This document shows positions 7,435 to 11,866 of a DNA stretch of 11,866 nt, piece by piece. Numbering within the stretch: position 1 is the stretch's first letter; each line of letters begins with the position of its first letter. Source of the stretch: Ophioceras dolichostomum. Taxonomy: Eukaryota > Ascomycota > Sordariomycetes > Magnaporthales > Ophioceraceae. The notes under the pieces were generated by a model, which saw nothing but the letters and a program-made list of their open reading frames with translations, made no database searches and was not told the origin of the DNA. The stretch lies in contig PYST01000619.1 of assembly GCA_003049485.1 (NCBI GenBank), forward strand, positions 1 to 11,866, in the 5' to 3' direction. A program made the translations under genes and the position numbers.

Positions 7435-8765
7435 GATTGCGGTGGCCGTTTTCCCCCGCTTCCAGAAATTCGGCTGTTCGGCAAACAGAAGAGGCTCTCC
7501 AGGGAAGCGAAGTCTCAAGCGCCGGATCCAAGTCGTGAAGGCTGTTTCCGCTTTCGTCGGGAGCGACGATGGTTTCTGAAATCAGTATCAAACAGACATG
7601 ACTGTCATGAGGGCCTGCCAGGGATGGGTGATTTCACTGATATGGGAAGCTGCCGTGCTCGAGCAGGTCTGCTTCCTTTTGAATTAACGAACACAAAAGT
7701 TAAATTTTTCATAATGCGGTGTGCATCTTCGCCCCCTCCCACTAGCCCGGATAGGTAGGATCGCTCTGCCTTTAGTGGAATGTTCAGTTGCACAGGGAAC
7801 AAGGCCGCTTTGGCGTCCCAACACTAGTGCCCTGTCGGTTCGAGCTCTTGGCCCATCCCGTTATAAGCGCTAATGTAATCTCGAAACTCTGACCCGCCAT
7901 TCGTCAACGTCACTTTGTTTGTAATCGCATAAGCGGACAGGGCAGGACAATCATTGTAAGCACACAGACGTTGAGTACCACGACGCTTCGCCGAGCTGAC
8001 ATGGCGCCAAAGCCACAGCGCTCAGCCCGCCCAGACACTACGATGTAAGAAGTTCAATTCAGCGACGGTGCCGGCCAGAAAGTTGGTGGCATGTTATTGC
8101 TTCAGAAGCGAATGCAATCAACCTTCGACTTTGACGCCGTGGAAGACGGGTGAGCGTAGTACTAGCGGTTTATTTTACCATGAAGGCGACATATATTGGC
8201 TCCCCGATGTAATTTCAACCCGTAGCCCTACCGCGAGGAGCGACTTGATATTCAAATAAGACGAGGTGGAATCGGCATCAGATATAAGGAAAGTGCATAT
8301 CTGTACTCTATCTATACTTTTAATATTTGTAGTTGACATTTCTCAGGTGGCGAGGGGGCTGGATACGAATTTGATGTACTACCGAGTCTCGTCCAACTCG
8401 GAAACGACACCAACCATGAACGGCATGTCGACGAGGACGCTGATGGGAGGAGAGCTGCGGGGTTCTTGTGCAGATTCATGGTCCGGTTCTGCATATTAAA
8501 CGCAAGTGGAGGTGGAAGAGCTTTTAGCCGTTTATTATGGTACCGGGGCTCCTATATCCCCATCTTCGATCTGTGCTGCTCATTGTGACACCGGTTACTA
8601 GGTTCGCAGGTTCAAATCTTTTATATAGTACCTTACGGGGGCAGTTCGAGTCCAGCCAAGGTGGTGGACGGCCAACGACTGTCCTATTATGTAGCATCGT
8701 GTCGGGGGCTTACTCGGAGGATGAGTACCTAGATCCCCTCGAGTCTTGGTTCCTGATTCCTGAAC
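7435..8765. other. Spacer between membrane-protein gene and esterase
   Basis: About 1.3 kb holds no gene I can support. A possible upstream exon of the minus-strand gene lies at about 7634-7712 (frame reading MKNLTFVFVNSKGSRPARAR). A weak three-exon plus-strand model (8001-8588) is discussed among the rejected items. TATATA at 8622-8627 lies about 140 bp upstream of the esterase ATG and is a plausible core promoter for it. The remainder is AT-richer, for example 8300-8340, without repeats of note. Confidence 0.55.
8622..8627 (+). promoter_or_regulatory. Possible TATA box of the esterase gene
   Basis: TATATA within TTTTATATAGTACC sits 139-144 bp before the ATG at 8766, a usual fungal distance when a leader of about 100 nt is transcribed. 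No other support. Confidence 0.25.
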
Positions 8766-9986
8766 ATGCGCACAATCAACTGCTTTCTTTTCACTGCGGC
8801 AGCGGCAACAGGTCCTAGGGCTGCTGCCCAAGAGATTCGATCCTGCACACCGGCTCCAACCGACTTCCAGTTGCCTAGCAGCACCGCACTACCCGACCCA
8901 TTCCTGAGGGTGGATGGTACCCGAGTCACAACGGTATCGCAGTGGAAATGTCGTCGCCAGGAACTGTCTCAGCTCATCCAGGCCCGGCAGTACGGCATCA
9001 TTCCCGGCCGCCCCGACTCCCTGGACGCCATCTGGACACCTCCGAAGAACCTGACAGTTGTCGTGAGGCACAACAACCGGACCGTCTCCTTCGACGCCCA
9101 AGTCACTCTGCCTGCCACAGGCGGCTCCCCGCCTTACCCAGCCTTCATCGCCGTGGGAGCCGCGACGCTGCCCCGTCTCGAAGGAGTGGCGACGGTTGTT
9201 CTCAACGCCGACGCCGTCGCACCCTCGAGCAACTGGGACAACCGGGGCCGCGGCAAGTTCTTCGACCTGTACGGACGCAACGCGGACGTGGGCGTTCTCG
9301 GCGCCTGGGCATAGGCGGCGAGCCGCGTCGTCGACGCCCTAGAACAAACGCCCGCGATCGGGATAGATCCCTCCCGAGTAGGCGTCACGGGCTGCTCACG
9401 CCTCGCCCGGGGTGCCATCGCCGCGGGGGCCTTCGACGGGCGGTTCCGCCTGACGATTCCCCAGGAGTCTGGGCCCGGCGGCGCGGTCTCGTGGCGGGTG
9501 CACTACTCCGAATACACTAGCAGACCGCCCCGTCACCCGTCCGAGGAGTGGCCTGATCCCACCGCGGAGTTCACCTCTGACTTCGTCACTCGGTACTGGC
9601 CGGTCAGCTCCCGCCTGCTCACCATGCCCTTCGATCAGCACGAGGTGCTGGCGCTCGTGGCACCACGGGCCCTGCTCGTGCTCGACAACGACATAGCTTA
9701 GCTGCAGCCGCTAGCGTCGTATGCCGCAGTCGGCGGAGCGAGCAGGGTCTAGCAGGGCCTCAGCGCGTCTGATCGGATCGCTCTGCACAGCCCATCCGGT
9801 CACCCGCACTGCCAGTTCCCGAACGCCTCGCTGCCGGTCTTGGAGGCGTTTGTCCGCAGGTTTCTCGTCCTCGACCCTGGAGCGGAGGGGGAGATAACAG
9901 GCGGCTTGTCGAGCAGTTCGGTGAAGAAAGGGGTTGAGAGCCGTTTCATCGACTGGGAAACTCCCACTTTGGAGAACGACATGTGA
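8766..9986 (+). pseudogene. CE15 4-O-methyl-glucuronoyl methylesterase, three in-frame amber stops
   Basis: One uninterrupted frame of 406 codons (ATG 8766, terminal TGA 9984) matches the full length of fungal glucuronoyl esterases. These secreted enzymes cut the ester between lignin alcohols and glucuronic acid of xylan. An N-terminal signal-like segment (about 1-22) precedes the family block LPDPFLRVDGTRV (42-54) and the CRRQE region. The nucleophile motif GCSRLARGA gives Ser211. Glu234 lies in PQESGPGG and His348 in GHPHCQFP. The Ser-Glu spacing of 23 residues equals that of characterised enzymes. The Lys usual four residues after Ser is Arg215. Cys27/Cys62 and Cys210/Cys349 fit two family disulfides. 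No CBM1 or intron is seen. TAG codons at 9312, 9699 and 9750 (residues 183, 312, 329) break it, so ordinary translation would give only 182 aa without the active site. I therefore call a pseudogene, though a recent one. Confidence 0.88.
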
Positions 9987-11077
9987 TCAAGACAGCCCTG
10001 CTTCTACACTCAGGCCACGCAATGTTCTACTAGTAGTGTATTTTGCGGTGCTGTGTATAGTCATGTTCCGCGTACGGTAACGTGCCGCGTATAGTATATG
10101 CTAATAGTGCATGGCCTTTGTACCATAGCCATGGCAGTCCGTTTGTACTGAGAAGCTGGTCCCAAACTCGGGACTCTTTTTGGCGTGGCCGGACTTGCGG
10201 GGTTCCGCGGAGGAATCTGGACGGGACCGATTCTAGGCCCCGGAACCGAGATAACAATTTCCGTGCGAGCAGCTGAAGAAAACTCTACGCAACATACCGG
10301 ACGTGGAGATCTGCCGAGACCGCGTCGAGGTGCGTACCAGTCAAAGCCGCATGGGCTACGAATGGGATTGGGTGGTCCTCGATTTAACCCGGGCTGGTGA
10401 CGAGGCGGGTTTCTCGGGACTGCCGGACCTATTGTGCGTTGGGCTCACGCGAGCCGGGCTCGCTACGCTTGTTAATGCCGATTCCAGCACCTGGGCTAGG
10501 GAGCTGCGTCTGCATACGCTGAACGCGATAGGCAGATCAGAAACCGCTAACCTGGCCTTATCTTTTCAACAATAGGTCCAGCAAAGAGACGCCATCATCA
10601 ACGCGCCCTGAAGGGCATTTCACACATGAAGCATCTGGCCTTTACTATGAGGCCCAAAACGTGCGGTTCTCGGGTATCCGAGCCAATCACCAAGCTCTAT
10701 TCGGATCTCATCACTGAAGTTGGAACGAAACTGCCCCATCTCCATGAGATCGCAGTAATGACACACTGGCCTGTTTTTTCTTAAAGGACACAAGAAGGAA
10801 TCGGAGGGGTCTTTCGTGGTTGTCGAACAGGATGCGGCTAGAGTTGACCGCGCTGTCTGGCCGCTTGGAATTAGAGAATGACATGACGCGAACCGAGCCA
10901 GAACAGGAAGATAGTGACACGAGTAGGCAGAGTTGATAAACTCGATTTTCTGATATTTGCGAAACTAAGCACTTCCGTTGGTCATGGATGTGGCTATGAA
11001 ACAGAAAGAGATCCGGCTAGAATAACGAAAATGATTTTTGAGTGCAGAAGCGCTCATAAGCAGTTCCGGAACCTCCT
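9987..11077. other. Degenerate region between esterase and glycine-rich gene
   Basis: Apart from the helicase relic (10255-10575) there is no intact gene. The stretch 9990-10130 is rich in TA steps (TATAGTATATGC) and short palindromes. The stretch 10577-10784 is open in two overlapping plus-strand frames, one reading MKHLAFTMRPKTCGS from ATG 10626 to TAA 10782. The stretch 10797-10936 has an open plus-strand frame ending in TEPEQEDSDTSRQS and a TGA. These may be further decayed pieces of the helicase or of another gene; none is recognisable. Confidence 0.45.
10255..10575 (+). pseudogene. Relic of SF1 (UPF1-like, AAA_12) helicase C-terminal domain
   Basis: A plus-strand frame, open from just after TAA 10252 to TAG 10573, reads as the second RecA-like domain of UPF1/NAM7-type superfamily 1 helicases. 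CEQLKKTLRNIPDVEI is the usual 'AQ..LK..L' helix. MGYEWDWVVLDLTRAG is the motif V region, and DLLCVGLTRAGLATLV is motif VI. Decay is visible: the usual DSFQG before YE is replaced by QSRMG, and the last basic residue of VALTRA(R/K) is Gly. There is no start codon, and motifs I-IV and the Walker sites are absent upstream, where the sequence is non-coding with stops. Intact relatives act on RNA or DNA in fungi, some within RNA-silencing or stress gene families. This is only a 3'-terminal fragment, about 106 codons. Confidence 0.6.
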
Positions 11078-11866
11078 TCATCGGCCATACCAGCCACCTC
11101 CTTGCCAACACGCAGTGGCCGCGTTGTAATCCGTCGCAGTCGAATATTGAGTTTGACTTGAATTCCATCAGCATCACTCTCAGCAAAGTTGTTGAGGGGA
11201 AAAAAAAGGGAAAGGAGTAAACTTACCCGACCCAGACGGTGACCCATGTATTGTATGTGACGTACGCCACAGCAATTTCGGTCCTCTCCTCGCCGCGAGA
11301 AAAGACGGTTACAACGTTGGAATCCTTTTGCGAGCACAGAGTTTGTGCAGCAGGAGTTCTGTTGGGAGGACATGGCGAAGTGCCCGGGGTTAGACGGTCG
11401 TTTTCTTTTAGGAGAGAGTGCAGAAAACCTCTGAGGACTTACACAGTGCTGGCAACCACAGTGAGGTAGTACTCTGTCGTGGTAGTGGGCGTTGCTGTCA
11501 CCACTGAAGTCGTCGTCGCCGTGAAGGTCGTCTGGAAGACCGTGCTAGTGATAACTGCAACCGCAGCGGGCGCGCGTCTTTCGACTCCATCAACTTGAGG
11601 ATTGTCTGCCCGAGGTTCGAGGTGGTAGTTCGGTTAGCAATGCTGTCATCCGTTCGACTGATGGGAGTGAGATGTCCGAAGACCTACCTTGACCTTTTCC
11701 TCGTCCACGGCCGCCACCTCCTCCTCCACCTCCTCCCCCGCGACCTCCTCCTCCGCCACCTCCCCCTCTATTGCCTCCTCCCCCACCACCACCGCCCCTA
11801 TTGCCTCCTCCTCCACCACCGCCTCCACCCCGATTCCCTCCCCCTCCTCCTCCACCACCCCTATTC
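11078..11866 (-). CDS. Glycine-rich then Thr/Ala-rich protein, 3' part of a multi-exon gene
   Basis: Four exons on the minus strand, complement(11078..11156, 11227..11358, 11443..11605, 11688..>11866), join in frame over 184 codons; the 5' end is outside the window. The introns (70, 84, 82 bp) have GTAAGT, GTAAGT and GTAGGT donors. Two have CTAAC branch sites. The last intron uses a less usual AAG acceptor and is the least certain. The first visible exon encodes four NR-G8/9 repeats, then R-G10 and RGRGKGQ. The next exon carries a dibasic ERR|AP site and a Thr/Val-rich run (TSTVFQTTFTATTTSVV). Later parts read SRGEERTEIAVAYVTYN and end in CWQGGGWYGR. Composition suggests a structural or cell-surface protein (Kex2-like site, Thr-rich O-glycosylation possible). 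The RG-rich N-terminal part would also suit an RNA-binding role. No known domain is recognised. Confidence 0.68.
11706..11866. repeat. GGN coding repeat, about 30-33 bp period
   Basis: On the minus strand GGN codons are interrupted every 8-9 codons by AATAGG, AATCGG, AATAGG and AATAGA (Asn-Arg), giving four units of 30-33 bp, then imperfect GGA/GGT runs. The tract is a candidate for length variation and runs off the window edge. Confidence 0.75.

Noticed and set aside
8001..8588. Three-exon plus-strand gene model (8001-8044, 8106-8149, 8347-8588)
   Set aside because: The phases join and the splice dinucleotides are acceptable, giving about 109 aa from ATG 8001. But the first intron lacks a CTRAY branch site, the second is about 197 bp and AT-rich, and the protein matches nothing I know. 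Chance is more likely.
8580..8660. tRNA T-arm-like words (GGTTCGCAGGTTCAAATC, GCAGTTCGAGTCC)
   Set aside because: The flanking bases do not form a T-stem, and no anticodon arm or acceptor stem is found at the right distance.
8942..9520. 192-codon Arg-rich plus-strand frame over the esterase
   Set aside because: Out-of-frame shadow; the esterase frame carries the family motifs across the same DNA.
11646..11858. Glu/Val-rich minus-strand frame over the GGN repeat
   Set aside because: The Gly/Asn/Arg frame joins in phase with three downstream exons; the Glu/Val frame does not join to them and runs through the intron.
1..11866. CRISPR array, rRNA, or prokaryotic operon signals
   Set aside because: No regularly spaced direct repeats with spacers, no ribosome-binding-site-driven tandem genes; the introns and families are fungal.

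Overview
The window looks like nuclear DNA of a filamentous ascomycete (Pezizomycotina, most likely a Sordariomycete-type genome). The evidence is short GT-AG introns of 70-92 bp with CTAAC or CTGAC branch sites, GC-biased third codon positions in the credible genes, a fungal-type DHA1 major facilitator, and a fungal carbohydrate esterase family 15 (CE15) gene. It is gene-poor: about four genes or gene parts plus several decayed coding remnants in 11.9 kb, with long AT-richer spacers. That suggests an accessory or repeat-eroded compartment (inference).

Layout. Positions 1-1376 hold no convincing intact gene. They contain a cluster of ACGT-core sites (137-321), a short coding-like remnant (about 307-555), inverted repeats, and a perfect hairpin downstream of the first gene. 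Positions 1377-3382 (minus strand) carry a complete five-exon MFS transporter of 546 aa, the best-supported gene. Positions 3383-6846 are a 3.4-kb stretch with simple repeats, hairpins, a possible 52-codon cysteine-rich ORF and weak coding-like relics. Positions 6847-7434 (minus) encode an unrecognised 195-aa protein with about four predicted membrane segments; it may have an upstream exon. Positions 8766-9986 (plus) are a full-length CE15 glucuronoyl esterase frame in which the catalytic Ser/Glu/His are intact but three amber codons interrupt translation. Positions 10255-10575 (plus) are a relic of the C-terminal RecA-like domain of a UPF1-type SF1 helicase. Positions 11078-11866 (minus) are the 3' part of a four-exon gene encoding a glycine-rich, then Thr/Ala-rich, protein; its 5' end lies beyond the window.

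No shared pathway ties these genes together. The most interesting signal is the esterase. It has no frameshift over 406 codons, yet all three stops are TAG at places where the family has, or plausibly has, tryptophan. One falls at the substrate-contacting Trp. This fits G-to-A change on the coding strand, i.e. CpA-to-TpA on the other strand, the signature of repeat-induced point mutation (RIP). I found no CRISPR array, tRNA, rRNA or intact transposon.
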